From NCBI RefSeq assembly GCF_000233455.1, contig NZ_JH376429.1:182751-246750 (forward strand): a stretch of 64,000 bases of DNA, given 5' to 3'. The position numbers and the translations under genes are program-made. Positions 1 to 8,406 of the stretch are shown one piece after another (the first letter of the stretch is position 1; the number at the start of each line of letters is the position of its first letter). The notes under the pieces are model-generated. The model was not told the DNA's origin. It was given only the letters and a program-made list of their open reading frames with translations, and did no database searches. The DNA comes from [Clostridium] citroniae WAL-17108. GTDB lineage: Bacteria; Bacillota; Clostridia; Lachnospirales; Lachnospiraceae.

Positions 1-18
1 CCGGGCGCCTGTCATCAT

Positions 19-60
19 AAGGGACTGGACAGGCCACTGCCCAATGCCAGTCCCTTTGTC
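19..60. terminator. Hairpin terminator left of rubrerythrin
   Basis: A 10-bp perfect stem (AAGGGACTGG at 19-28 with its complement at 47-56) encloses an 18-base loop and is followed by TTTGTC on the plus strand. It lies downstream of the minus-strand rubrerythrin gene and could also end a plus-strand gene outside the window. Confidence 0.55.
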
Positions 61-166
61 TATGATATTCCTCTATCATGTCTGCCGACATTATATCATC
101 TGCACCCGGCTTTGTAAAATCAAATTTCGCGGGGGAATATGCGCCAGAGCGTGTTTGGATACGGTT

Positions 167-766
167 CTAAGCCTTGAGGAACCAGGGTGAAAGCTCCTGC
201 CCTGCAAAATATCCCTGGTCATGGTGGCAGACCGGACAGAACTGGGGCGGTTCTTCCCCTTCATAAATATAGCCGCAGTTGGTACAAACCCAGCTGTTCT
301 TTTCCTGGCGGTCATAAAGCCTTCCCTCGCCTAACAGGCCGGCCAGATACTGAAAGCGTTCGCCGTGGGTCTTCTCAATTTCCGCGATCATGCGGAAGGA
401 TGCTGCGATCTGGGCAAATCCCTCCTTTTCAGCAACCTCTGCAAAGGATTTGTACACCACATCATGCTCCTCATACTCATTGTGGGCAGCGGCATTCAAC
501 TGGGCCAGGGTATTTTCCTCCAAATCCACCGGATAACCTCCGTCAATGAATATGGTCTCCTTATCCAATGGCTTCAGATAGTTGTAAAAAATCTCGGCAT
601 GTTCCTTTTCCTGGTTTGCCGTGTATTTAAATACCATCTCCACCATGGGCATTTTCTGCTTTTTTGCCAGCCCTGCCGCAAAGGTGTAGCGGTTCCTTGC
701 CTGGCTTTCGCCGGCAAATGCCCTCATCAGATTTTTTGCTGTTTCGCTTGTCTTAAAATCCGTCAT
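167..766 (-). CDS. rbr: Rubrerythrin
   Basis: Cytoplasmic non-haem diiron peroxidase that reduces hydrogen peroxide in anaerobes, fed by rubredoxin-type electron carriers. The 199-residue protein has the normal family length. The N-terminal ferritin-like domain carries the iron-ligand helices (EKEHAEIF near residue 54 and EIEKTHGERF near 129). The C-terminus is a rubredoxin-like domain with paired motifs CTNCGY and CPVC. An AGGAGG site sits just upstream of the ATG at 766. It is a single gene, divergent from the HTH gene at 933. The family call is secure; the peroxidase role is family knowledge. Confidence 0.95.
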   Translation of the reverse strand: MTDFKTSETAKNLMRAFAGESQARNRYTFAAGLAKKQKMPMVEMVFKYTANQEKEHAEIFYNYLKPLDKETIFIDGGYPVDLEENTLAQLNAAAHNEYEEHDVVYKSFAEVAEKEGFAQIAASFRMIAEIEKTHGERFQYLAGLLGEGRLYDRQEKNSWVCTNCGYIYEGEEPPQFCPVCHHDQGYFAGQELSPWFLKA

Positions 767-865
767 AAAAATTCCTCCTTTTCTCAGTCGTGGTACCTGA
801 ATCTATGTTCACTCCTAACTATGCCCTGAAACCTTCTCTTTTATTCCCATTTTTACCAATCATTC

Positions 866-894
866 TTGTAATTATAAGGCCCCCATGATATAAT
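866..894 (+). promoter_or_regulatory. Sigma-A type promoter of the HTH gene
   Basis: TTGTAA (866-871) is followed by a 17-base spacer and TATAAT (889-894). The TGA just before the -10 box makes an extended -10 element. It lies 39 bases upstream of the ATG at 933. Confidence 0.7.
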
Positions 895-932
895 CCATTT
901 ATTGATAATAACGATTTAAGGAGGAGTACACT

Positions 933-1442
933 ATGATCCGCTATGACCGCTTATGGGCCACCATGGAAGCACGTGGAATGACCCAGTACAGACTGATCAA
1001 ACAGTACAGTTTCAGCGCCGGACAAATCGGCCGCCTGAAAAAGAACATGCACGTATCCACCCACACCCTTGACACCCTGTGCTCCATCCTGGAGTGCGAT
1101 ATCAGCGACATCATAGAGTATGTCCCCGATGAACTTCCCCAGCCAGAGGAAGTGCCGGCCGGCCAGAGCGCAGACACCCCGGATGATCGTGATCAGGCAG
1201 AGGGTCCCGGTCAGGAAGGGGATTATGGCCAGGGAGAAGATTCCGGCCAGGGAGAGGATTCCGGCCAGGAGGACACGCCTCCGGCCAAGCAGAAAAGGTC
1301 CGATCCGGCCAAGGGCGACAAGCCTGAAGCGGCCAAGAACGACAAACCCAAAAAAGCAGGCAAGTCCAAAAAGGGCGAAAAGGGTGATAAAAAATCATCC
1401 AAAGACGGGAAAAAGGGAAAAGACAGCAAGAAAAACAAATAA
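933..1442 (+). CDS. Cro/C1-type HTH protein with acidic-then-lysine-rich tail
   Basis: Residues 1-65 form a compact Cro/C1-type (HTH_26-like) DNA-binding domain, including MTQYRLIKQYSFSAGQIGRL and TLDTLCSILECDISDIIEY. Residues 70-115 are acidic and repetitive, with GQGEDSGQGEDS units. Residues 118-169 are rich in Lys with Pro, Ala, Gly and Asp, like a histone H1 tail. Start supported by AAGGAGGAG 11 bases upstream. The HTH is typical of small Clostridia regulators; the tail is not needed for the fold and may add nonspecific DNA or RNA binding (inference). A terminator follows directly. Targets are unknown. Confidence 0.8.
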   Translation: MIRYDRLWATMEARGMTQYRLIKQYSFSAGQIGRLKKNMHVSTHTLDTLCSILECDISDIIEYVPDELPQPEEVPAGQSADTPDDRDQAEGPGQEGDYGQGEDSGQGEDSGQEDTPPAKQKRSDPAKGDKPEAAKNDKPKKAGKSKKGEKGDKKSSKDGKKGKDSKKNK

Positions 1443-1459
1443 ACATTCAGCCATATCCG

Positions 1460-1508
1460 CAGGCGGTCCGAGAATTTTCACTCTCTTCAGACCGCCTGTT
1501 GTTTATTT
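1460..1508 (+). terminator. Rho-independent terminator
   Basis: A 9-bp stem, CAGGCGGTC (1460-1468) with GACCGCCTG (1490-1498), is followed by TTGTTTATTTT. It closes the HTH gene transcript and separates it from transport locus A. Confidence 0.75.
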
Positions 1509-1633
1509 TCCACCTTTTTGATGTATTGTCGGATTTACTTTCCACGGACAAATGCTAGAATTGAGATATGAGAAACAACTGTTGATAAAACAAAGAACTG
1601 TTGATCAAGCAAGAGAGGGAGGAGCGATTTAGA

Positions 1634-2746
1634 ATGAGGAAGTTTCAGAAAGTATCAGCATGTATCATGGCAGTAGCCCTTGCAGCCACAGGCTGTTCCG
1701 GCGGCAGTACCGGCACAAAGGCACCGGCTGAGCCGGCCAAGACAGAGGCGGCCGGGGAGGCAAAAGCACAGGCGGCAAGCGGGGAAGCGGCCGGGGAAGA
1801 GGATCCCGTACTGGTGGTTTACACGGCCCGCAGCGAGGCCCTGAACAATGCTGTGATCCCTGAGTTTGAAAAGGATACGGGCATCAAAGTTGAAGTTGTG
1901 GTGGCAGGGACCGGCGAACTTCTTAAGAGGGCCCAGTCAGAAAAGGATAACCCTCTGGGCGATATCTTCTGGGTAGCTGACCAGACCATGCTCTCCGCTT
2001 CCAAGGACCTGTTCATGGAGTATGTCTCCTCCGAGGACGGCAACATGCTGGAGGCATTCCGCAATACCACCGGATATTTCACACCTGCATTTGCAGACCC
2101 AACGGTCATGATCGTAAACAAGGACTTAAAGGGCGACATGAAGATCGATGGCTTTGAGGATCTTCTAAATCCTGAGTTAAAGGGCAAGATCGCTTTCGGC
2201 GACCCTGTAAACTCCAGCTCCGCATTCCAGTCCTTACTGGCCATGCTTTACGGCATGGGAAAGGACGGCGATCCCCTGTCAGACCAGGCCTGGGATTATG
2301 TGGACCAGTTCATCGCCAACCTGGACGGCAAGATGTGCAACAGCTCCAGCCAGGTATACAAGGGCGTGGCCGAGGGCGAGTATGTGGTAGGGCTTACCTG
2401 GGAAGATCCGGCAGCCAACTATGTTAAGGAAGGCGCAGCTGTAGAGGTTGTATTCCCGGAAGAGGGAGCCATATTCCCCGGAGAGTCCGTACAGATCTTA
2501 AAAGACTGCAAACATCCGGAAAACGCCAAAAAATTTGTGGACTACATGCTGTCCGAAAAGATTCAGAACGCAGTGGGCTCCAACCTGACCGTCAGACCCC
2601 TTAGAAAGGACGCCAAGTTAGCTGACTATATGACACCACAGTCTGAAATTAAACTGTTTGATAATTATGATGAGGGATGGGTTGCTGAACACAAGACAGA
2701 AATCACCAATCTGTTCAGCGAGCACATGGAGACATCCATGGATTAA
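1634..2746 (+). CDS. ABC transporter solute-binding lipoprotein (AfuA/FbpA-type), locus A
   Basis: Extracellular ligand-binding lipoprotein of a binding-protein-dependent importer. The ATG at 1634 is preferred because GGGAGGAG lies upstream and the protein then begins with a lipoprotein signal ending in AATGC (lipobox Cys near residue 21). A low-complexity Ala/Glu/Lys linker follows, then the SBP_bac fold from LVVYTARSEAL. The loop with NSSSAF matches the anion-binding loop of this family. No adjacent Tyr-Tyr pair of ferric-binding proteins is present, so the common annotation 'iron' is doubtful; a phosphorylated sugar or other anion is plausible (inference). It is first in an operon with ATPase, permease, kinase and regulator. 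Confidence 0.85.
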   Translation: MRKFQKVSACIMAVALAATGCSGGSTGTKAPAEPAKTEAAGEAKAQAASGEAAGEEDPVLVVYTARSEALNNAVIPEFEKDTGIKVEVVVAGTGELLKRAQSEKDNPLGDIFWVADQTMLSASKDLFMEYVSSEDGNMLEAFRNTTGYFTPAFADPTVMIVNKDLKGDMKIDGFEDLLNPELKGKIAFGDPVNSSSAFQSLLAMLYGMGKDGDPLSDQAWDYVDQFIANLDGKMCNSSSQVYKGVAEGEYVVGLTWEDPAANYVKEGAAVEVVFPEEGAIFPGESVQILKDCKHPENAKKFVDYMLSEKIQNAVGSNLTVRPLRKDAKLADYMTPQSEIKLFDNYDEGWVAEHKTEITNLFSEHMETSMD

Positions 2747-2761
2747 TGATTCCCGTCTGTT

Positions 2762-2881
2762 AAAAGGACTGCCCTGGACCTGACCACCACTCTGCCGCGG
2801 TGCCGTACCATGTTTGCGGTACGGCACCGCGGCACCAACCGCCTCCCCCGGCGGGAGTCGGTCAGATATGGCAGTCCTTTT
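2762..2881 (+). other. Nested three-way-junction hairpin element after the locus A binding protein gene
   Basis: An outer 12-bp stem (2762-2773 with 2870-2881) and a CTGACC/GGTCAG stem (2780-2785 with 2860-2865) enclose two hairpins. One is a perfect 16-bp stem (2794-2809 with 2818-2833, 8-base loop); the other is CTCCC/GGGAG (2843-2847 with 2853-2857). The outer right arm ends in TTTT, so it could act as a partial terminator or as an mRNA stabiliser after the binding-protein gene. Confidence 0.65.
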
Positions 2882-2915
2882 CTGTTCCCAAAATAAGCTT
2901 TTCTGTTCCCAAAAT
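2878..2915 (+). promoter_or_regulatory. Paired 17-bp direct repeats spaced 21 bp
   Basis: TTTTCTGTTCCCAAAAT occurs at 2878-2894 and identically at 2899-2915, a two-helical-turn spacing typical of direct-repeat sites for AraC-type regulators. It lies between the binding-protein gene and the ATPase gene; the YesN-type regulator of this locus is the obvious candidate (inference). Confidence 0.5.
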
Positions 2916-2986
2916 CAGGACAATATCCGCCCGGGCGGTCGGGAGAAAGCCGGACGGACGCTTAATATTAAGGAGGATTTACAGGT

Positions 2987-4087
2987 ATGAGTGTAGCGAT
3001 CAACATTGAAAATGTCATCAAACGTTTTGGCAAGGACACTATTATAAACGGCCTTTCCCTGGACGTGCGGCCCGGTGAATTTTTTACCCTTCTGGGCCCT
3101 TCCGGGTGCGGAAAGACCACTCTGCTGCGCATGATCATCGGCTTTAACTCCATTGAAGGCGGCGAGATCAAAATCGATGGCAAGGTCATCAACAACATTC
3201 CCACCAACAAAAGGAACATGGGAATGGTATTTCAGAACTATGCCATTTTCCCCCACATGTCCGTGCGCGACAATGTGGCCTTTGGATTAAAGAACAGGAA
3301 AATGCCTCAGGCCCAGATAGAATCCCAGGTGGACGAAATACTGAAAGTGGTAAAGATCGATCACCTGAAAAAGCGTATGCCCTCCAAGCTGTCCGGCGGC
3401 CAGCAGCAGCGTGTGGCTCTGGCCAGGGCCATTGTCATCCATCCGGAGGTCCTTCTCATGGATGAACCCCTGTCCAACCTGGACGCAAAGCTGCGTGTGG
3501 AAATGCGCAATGCCATCAAGCGGATCCAGCAGCAGGTGGGCATCACCACCCTTTACGTGACTCATGACCAGGAGGAGGCCCTGGCCGTATCGGACCGGAT
3601 CGCTGTCATGAACGGAGGCGTCATCCAGCAGATCGATACCCCAAAGAACATTTACCAGCGCCCTGCCAATCTGTTCGTGTCCACCTTTATCGGACTCTCC
3701 AACATCCTTGACGGCGCCATTGAAACCTCGGGCAATACCACCCTGGTGCGCATGGGCGATTACGCGGTTGCCATGGATAACCTGAACAGCTCCTGTGTTA
3801 ACGGCCAGCCTGTCAAGGTGTCTGTACGTCCTGAGGAATTTATCCTGAACAGAGAGGCGGACCAGGGCATACCTGCCATTGTGCGAAGCAGCGTATTCCT
3901 GGGAGTCACCACCCACTATTTTGTGGAAACAGCGGACGGAAAAGAGATGGAGGTTATCCAGAATTCCGATATATGGGATATCATCCCTGACCACACCCCG
4001 GTACGCCTTGGGGTTCAGCCGGCTAAGATCAACGTATATAACCAGGACGGCAGCGAAAGCCTTATTGTCAGGAGGGAGCATTCATGA
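2987..4087 (+). CDS. ABC transporter ATPase (CUT1/PotA/FbpC-like), locus A
   Basis: Cytoplasmic ATPase subunit that powers the importer. Visible motifs are Walker A GPSGCGKTT near residues 37-45, Q-loop VFQNYAIFPH, signature LSGGQQQR, Walker B LLMDEP, D-loop and switch VTHDQEEA. A C-terminal TOBE-type regulatory region (about residues 240-366) completes the normal family length of roughly 350-370. The AGGAGG site precedes the ATG. The stop overlaps the permease start in an ATGA, indicating translational coupling. Confidence in function is high; the transported substrate is not determined by this subunit. Confidence 0.92.
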   Translation: MSVAINIENVIKRFGKDTIINGLSLDVRPGEFFTLLGPSGCGKTTLLRMIIGFNSIEGGEIKIDGKVINNIPTNKRNMGMVFQNYAIFPHMSVRDNVAFGLKNRKMPQAQIESQVDEILKVVKIDHLKKRMPSKLSGGQQQRVALARAIVIHPEVLLMDEPLSNLDAKLRVEMRNAIKRIQQQVGITTLYVTHDQEEALAVSDRIAVMNGGVIQQIDTPKNIYQRPANLFVSTFIGLSNILDGAIETSGNTTLVRMGDYAVAMDNLNSSCVNGQPVKVSVRPEEFILNREADQGIPAIVRSSVFLGVTTHYFVETADGKEMEVIQNSDIWDIIPDHTPVRLGVQPAKINVYNQDGSESLIVRREHS

Positions 4088-5748
4088 GGTATGCAGGAGA
4101 GAAAAAACTGAATATATGGATCGTCATGGCACTGGGAATCCTGGCCCTGTTCCTTCTCTTCGTGGTCTATCCCCTGGTCCTTGTGCTGTATAAAAGCGTG
4201 CTTACCGAGGAAGGTAAGCTGAGTTTTAGCTACTTTACAAAATTCTTTGCAAGAAAATATTACTGGAGCACCCTGGTGAACAGCTTTAAGGTAACTATTG
4301 TCTCCACCCTGGTGGCCGCGTTTTTAGGCCTGATCATGGCCTATGTGCTGCGGAGCGTAAAGATCCGTGGCAGCAAGTACCTGAACATCCTGATCGTGAT
4401 CTCCTATCTCTCACCGCCATTTATCGGAGCTTACGCATGGATCCAGCTGCTGGGCCGCAACGGTTTTATCACCAAGATCCTCAACAGCCTGTTCCAGGTC
4501 AAACTGGGAGGTATTTACGGTTTTGCCGGCATTGTGCTGGTATTCTCACTCCAGTCCTTTCCATTGGTATACATGTATATTTCAGGTGCATTAAAAAACC
4601 TGGACAATTCCTTGAATGAAGCCGCGGAAAGCCTGGGATGCACAGCGTTCCAGCGTGTCATACAGGTCATCATTCCCCTGGTCATGCCCACCATGCTTGC
4701 CAGCTCCCTGCTGGTATTCATGAGGGTGTTCTCTGATTTCGGCACCCCCATGCTCATCGGCGAGGGATACAAGACCTTCCCGGTGCTGGTCTACAGCCAG
4801 TTTATGGGTGAGGTGAGTACGGATGACCATTTTGCGGCAGCTCTCTGTGTGATCGTCATTGTCATAACCCTGGTACTGTTCTTCTTCCAGCGCTATTTGG
4901 GAAACCGGTTCACCTACTCCATGACCGCCTTAAAACCCATGGAAGCGGAACACTGTACAGGGACCAAGAATATCCTGTCCCACCTGTTTGTGTATGCAGT
5001 GGTGTTTGTGGCCATCCTGCCGCAGCTGACCGTTATCTTCACCTCCTTCCTGGCAACAGGCGGAGGCACGGTTTACACCGGAGGCTTTTCACTGGAAAAC
5101 TACAGGAATACCCTGTTCTCCAAGAACAACAACGGCGCTATTTTCAACACCTACCTGTTTGGCCTGTGCGCCATTGCCATTGTGGTGGTGCTGGGAATCC
5201 TTATCTCCTATCTCACCGTGAGAAAGAAATCCTTCCTCACCGGCATACTGGACACAGTGACCATGTTTCCCTATATCATCCCTGGATCCGTACTTGGTAT
5301 CTCCTTCCTGTATGCATTTAACAGCAAACCCATGCTCCTCAGCGGCACGGCCATTATCATCATCATTTCCCTGTCCATCCGGCGAATGCCCTACACCATC
5401 CGCTCCAGCACGGCCATCATCGGCCAGATCAGCCCCAGTGTGGAGGAGGCTGCCATCAGCCTGGGGTGTACGGAGACAAAATCCTTTGTAAAGATAACCG
5501 TACCCATGATGATGTCCGGCGTGCTCTCAGGCGCTATCATGAGCTGGATCACCCTGATCAGCGAGCTCAGTTCCTCCATCATCCTCTACACCAGCAAGAC
5601 CCAGACCCTGACCGTGGCCATCTACGCGGAAGTTATCAGGAGCAATTTCGGCAATGCGGCTGCTTATTCCACCATACTGACATTGACCAGTATCGTATCC
5701 CTGCTGGTGTTCTTTAAGGTAACGGGAAGCAACGATATCAGTATATAG
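4084..5748 (+). CDS. ABC transporter fused permease (FbpB/AfuB-like), locus A
   Basis: Membrane permease made of two BPD_transp_1 domains fused in one chain, as in SfuB/FbpB/AfuB proteins of about 500-560 residues. About twelve hydrophobic segments are seen. Each half carries an EAA loop that docks on the ATPase: EAAESLGCTAFQRV near residue 180 and EEAAISLGCTETKSF near residue 459. It overlaps the ATPase gene by 4 bases and is followed after 119 bases by the kinase gene. Substrate as discussed for the binding protein: not proven, and possibly not iron. Confidence 0.9.
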   Translation: MRYAGEKKLNIWIVMALGILALFLLFVVYPLVLVLYKSVLTEEGKLSFSYFTKFFARKYYWSTLVNSFKVTIVSTLVAAFLGLIMAYVLRSVKIRGSKYLNILIVISYLSPPFIGAYAWIQLLGRNGFITKILNSLFQVKLGGIYGFAGIVLVFSLQSFPLVYMYISGALKNLDNSLNEAAESLGCTAFQRVIQVIIPLVMPTMLASSLLVFMRVFSDFGTPMLIGEGYKTFPVLVYSQFMGEVSTDDHFAAALCVIVIVITLVLFFFQRYLGNRFTYSMTALKPMEAEHCTGTKNILSHLFVYAVVFVAILPQLTVIFTSFLATGGGTVYTGGFSLENYRNTLFSKNNNGAIFNTYLFGLCAIAIVVVLGILISYLTVRKKSFLTGILDTVTMFPYIIPGSVLGISFLYAFNSKPMLLSGTAIIIIISLSIRRMPYTIRSSTAIIGQISPSVEEAAISLGCTETKSFVKITVPMMMSGVLSGAIMSWITLISELSSSIILYTSKTQTLTVAIYAEVIRSNFGNAAAYSTILTLTSIVSLLVFFKVTGSNDISI

Positions 5749-5789
5749 AATCATAGAAGGATCCCTGTCTGGAACAGGAACTGAAACTA

Positions 5790-5838
5790 TGGTATAATTA
5801 AGTTTACGGCCGCTCTCCTGGCTAAAAGAAGGGCGGCC
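5790..5838 (+). promoter_or_regulatory. Extended -10 promoter and leader hairpin before the locus A kinase
   Basis: TGG TATAAT (TATAAT at 5793-5798) forms an extended -10 element with no clear -35. Just downstream GGCCGC (5808-5813) pairs with GCGGCC (5833-5838). This suggests the kinase and regulator genes have a promoter of their own besides read-through from the transporter. Confidence 0.5.
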
Positions 5839-5867
5839 GGCAGACAGAAGCTTAACAGGAGGCACTT

Positions 5868-7595
5868 ATGGCAGCCAGCAATCAGTACAGGGATTATATT
5901 AAACGTTCCTTTCTCAGATATTCGTTTTCCATTATCAGCCTGCTGTTTGTGCTGGTGGGACTGTTTCTGTTCATCAATGTGGAATGGATCAGCGCCGGAG
6001 GAAATAAAAAGAACAACGCCCTGCTGGCAGAGATCCTGGACCGGCAGGTGGGCGATTATGAGAAAGGGCTGGTCCGGTTCACCTCGGATTACAGGATCCT
6101 GGAAGCCCTTAAGGACAAAGACAGCGGCCGGGTTACCGAGGTAAACCGGCTGCTTTATGAGTTTTCCACCCGGCAGTCCATCCGGTGCAGCTTTGTGCTC
6201 ACGGACAGCGGCGGCACCATCGTTAGCTCCAACCTGTTTGAGGGAAACCGGGATATCTTTTTAAACAGCACGGTTTATCAGAGTTTATTCGAGAAAATGG
6301 CCCTTGAGCCGGATAAGATCTTCACCCTGCCAAGCAGGCTCAATTATGCCCATGGACAGGAGGGGGATCTGATCTTGTCCCGGGCTGTTTCAGACTCATC
6401 AAAGGTACTGGGGTATCTTTTTTTTGATCTGTCGGACGAACAGATCTATGAGACGGTTAGGAACTATCCCCTGGATGACGTGATCCTCACGGACCGCTAT
6501 GATAACCTGATCTTTTCCATCGGCAGGCAGAGCGCCGATCCCATGGAGAAGTATCCGGCAGGCAAGTACAGGATGGAGTGGGAAAAGGGAAATGTGGTCA
6601 GGGTAAACGGCAAGCACTACCACGTACAAAAGGAAATGCTTCCGGAAAGCACCCTGGTGCTGTACACCCTGGTGTCCATGGAGTTCCAGAGGACCCTGGT
6701 GTCCTACGGCATGCTGTTTCTGGGCCTGGTGGGTATACTGATGCTGGTCATGATACCGCCGCTGACCTTTCGGATCACCAGGAAGAATCTGGAAGCCATT
6801 GATGAACTGCAGACCTCTGTGGCCGAGATGGGCCGTGGCAACATGGACTATAAGCTCAAGGGTCAGGTGTTTGATGAGTTTAAGGTACTGGGGGACGCGT
6901 TCCGCAAAATGGTCCTGCAGCGGGAGGAGCTGATGCTGCACAACAGTGAGCTGGCCGAGCGCAAGCGGGTGATGGAGATCAAGCAGCTGGAGGAACAATT
7001 TAACCCTCATTTTATCTTTAATGTGCTGGAGACACTGCGCTACGAGATCGTGATCGATGGAGCTAAGGCCTCCGACATGGTCATGGCTTTTGCCAACCTG
7101 ATGCGCTACAGCATCTATTACGGAAGCACCATTGTCCCTCTTCAGACCGATATTGAGTACATCAACGACTACCTGCTCCTCCAGAAAATGCGCTATAACA
7201 GACGGCTGAACTATCATATCGACATACCGGAGGAGCTTTTGGGGTGCAGGATCCCCAAACTTTTACTCCAGCCCGTGGTGGAAAATTCCCTTGTCCACGG
7301 GATGAAGGATATACACTCTGTTTCCGTCACCATCAGCGCATGGATGGCAGAGGGGAATTTAAAACTCTGCGTGGAGGATAACGGCAGCGGCATCAGCAAA
7401 GAGAAACTGGAGGAGCTCAGGGAAGGCCTGGAGCAGGAGGACATTTACAGGGAGCATATCGGGCTGTACAATTCCCACCGGGTGGTAAGACTGCTCTACG
7501 GGCCGGCTTACGGTATGGCCATTGACAGCAGCCCGGGCAAGGGTACAAGGGTGGTCATCACCCTTCCCGCAGAGATGGAGGATGGTTATGTATAA
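5868..7595 (+). CDS. YesM/LytS-type sensor histidine kinase, locus A
   Basis: Membrane sensor kinase that phosphorylates the regulator encoded next to it. The layout is TM1 at about residues 17-38, an extracytoplasmic sensor region to about 277, TM2 at about 278-300, a HAMP linker, then the His_kinase domain with EEQFNPHFIFN (phospho-acceptor His381). A HATPase domain follows, with N box VVENSLVHGM and G box DNGSGI. The AGGAGG site precedes the ATG. It overlaps the regulator gene by 8 bases. In this family the sensor often works with a solute-binding protein, which fits its place behind the locus A importer (inference). Confidence 0.9.
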   Translation: MAASNQYRDYIKRSFLRYSFSIISLLFVLVGLFLFINVEWISAGGNKKNNALLAEILDRQVGDYEKGLVRFTSDYRILEALKDKDSGRVTEVNRLLYEFSTRQSIRCSFVLTDSGGTIVSSNLFEGNRDIFLNSTVYQSLFEKMALEPDKIFTLPSRLNYAHGQEGDLILSRAVSDSSKVLGYLFFDLSDEQIYETVRNYPLDDVILTDRYDNLIFSIGRQSADPMEKYPAGKYRMEWEKGNVVRVNGKHYHVQKEMLPESTLVLYTLVSMEFQRTLVSYGMLFLGLVGILMLVMIPPLTFRITRKNLEAIDELQTSVAEMGRGNMDYKLKGQVFDEFKVLGDAFRKMVLQREELMLHNSELAERKRVMEIKQLEEQFNPHFIFNVLETLRYEIVIDGAKASDMVMAFANLMRYSIYYGSTIVPLQTDIEYINDYLLLQKMRYNRRLNYHIDIPEELLGCRIPKLLLQPVVENSLVHGMKDIHSVSVTISAWMAEGNLKLCVEDNGSGISKEKLEELREGLEQEDIYREHIGLYNSHRVVRLLYGPAYGMAIDSSPGKGTRVVITLPAEMEDGYV

Positions 7596-8382
7596 AGTCC
7601 TGATCGTGGAAGATGAAGATATCATACGCAAAGGCCTGATGTTTATGGTGAACTGGCAGCAGGCCGGCTGTGTGGTGGCCGGTGAAGCCGCGGACGGCCT
7701 GGAGGGACTGGAGAAGATCAGGGAAACCAGGCCCGACATCGTAATCGTGGACATCAACATGCCGGTCATGGACGGCCTGGAAATGCTGGAAAAAAGCATA
7801 CGGGAATACGGATATGACGCCATCATCGTGTCCGGGTACAGCGAATTTGAATATGCCAGAAAAGCCATCACCCTGGGGGTGACAGAGTATCTGCTAAAGC
7901 CTGTAAACTTTAATGAACTGTATGATGCCCTTGGAAAGATAATCCAAAAACAGATGGCTGCCGCCAGGCTGCGGGATGAGATGAAGCAGATCGACATGGA
8001 AAAAAAGAAACTGGGGATCCTGGACTCCCTGTCCCCGGAGGAGCTGGCCGAGGGCAATCCCCATGTGGAGTTCATGATGGATTACATCAGGGAACACTAC
8101 TACTCCCGGGTATCCCTGACAGATGTAAGCGAACAGTGCGGCATGTCCTGCACTTATCTCAATGCCAAGTTCAAAAGCGGCACGGGCTACACCTTTAATG
8201 ATTTTCTTAACCGCTACCGGATGCAGAAGGCAGTGGAGCTTTTAAAGGAAAATAAATACAAGGTCTACGAGATCGCAGACCTTGTGGGATTTTCTGACTA
8301 TAAATATTTTATCAAGGTATTTAAAAAATACATTGGCTGTTCCCCTGTACGCTTTATCGAGGGCGGGGGGGAATCCTCCTGA
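7588..8382 (+). CDS. YesN-type response regulator (REC + AraC HTH), locus A
   Basis: DNA-binding response regulator of 265 residues. The start at 7588 is chosen because it begins the receiver domain exactly (MYKVLIVEDED) and gives an 8-base overlap with the kinase. The phosphorylated residue is Asp55 (IVIVDINMP). The C-terminal ~100 residues are an AraC-type double HTH (SLTDVSEQCGMSCTYLNAKF and YEIADLVGFSDYKYFIKVF). It probably activates the importer genes of locus A, and the direct repeats at 2878-2915 are a candidate site (inference). Confidence 0.9.
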   Translation: MYKVLIVEDEDIIRKGLMFMVNWQQAGCVVAGEAADGLEGLEKIRETRPDIVIVDINMPVMDGLEMLEKSIREYGYDAIIVSGYSEFEYARKAITLGVTEYLLKPVNFNELYDALGKIIQKQMAAARLRDEMKQIDMEKKKLGILDSLSPEELAEGNPHVEFMMDYIREHYYSRVSLTDVSEQCGMSCTYLNAKFKSGTGYTFNDFLNRYRMQKAVELLKENKYKVYEIADLVGFSDYKYFIKVFKKYIGCSPVRFIEGGGESS

Positions 8383-8406
8383 ATAAGGACCGGGACTTTC
8401 AGGGGG

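Noticed and set aside
1577..1605. Direct repeat AACTGTTGAT (1577-1586 and 1596-1605) ahead of the locus A binding-protein gene
   Set aside because: Short repeat with 19-base period inside the untranslated leader; too little to call a regulator site with confidence.
1634..5748. Assignment of locus A as an iron(III) uptake system
   Set aside because: The transporter class is often labelled that way, but the binding protein lacks the adjacent Tyr pair of ferric binders and the kinase/regulator type fits sugar or sugar-phosphate sensing. Left as undetermined anion importer.
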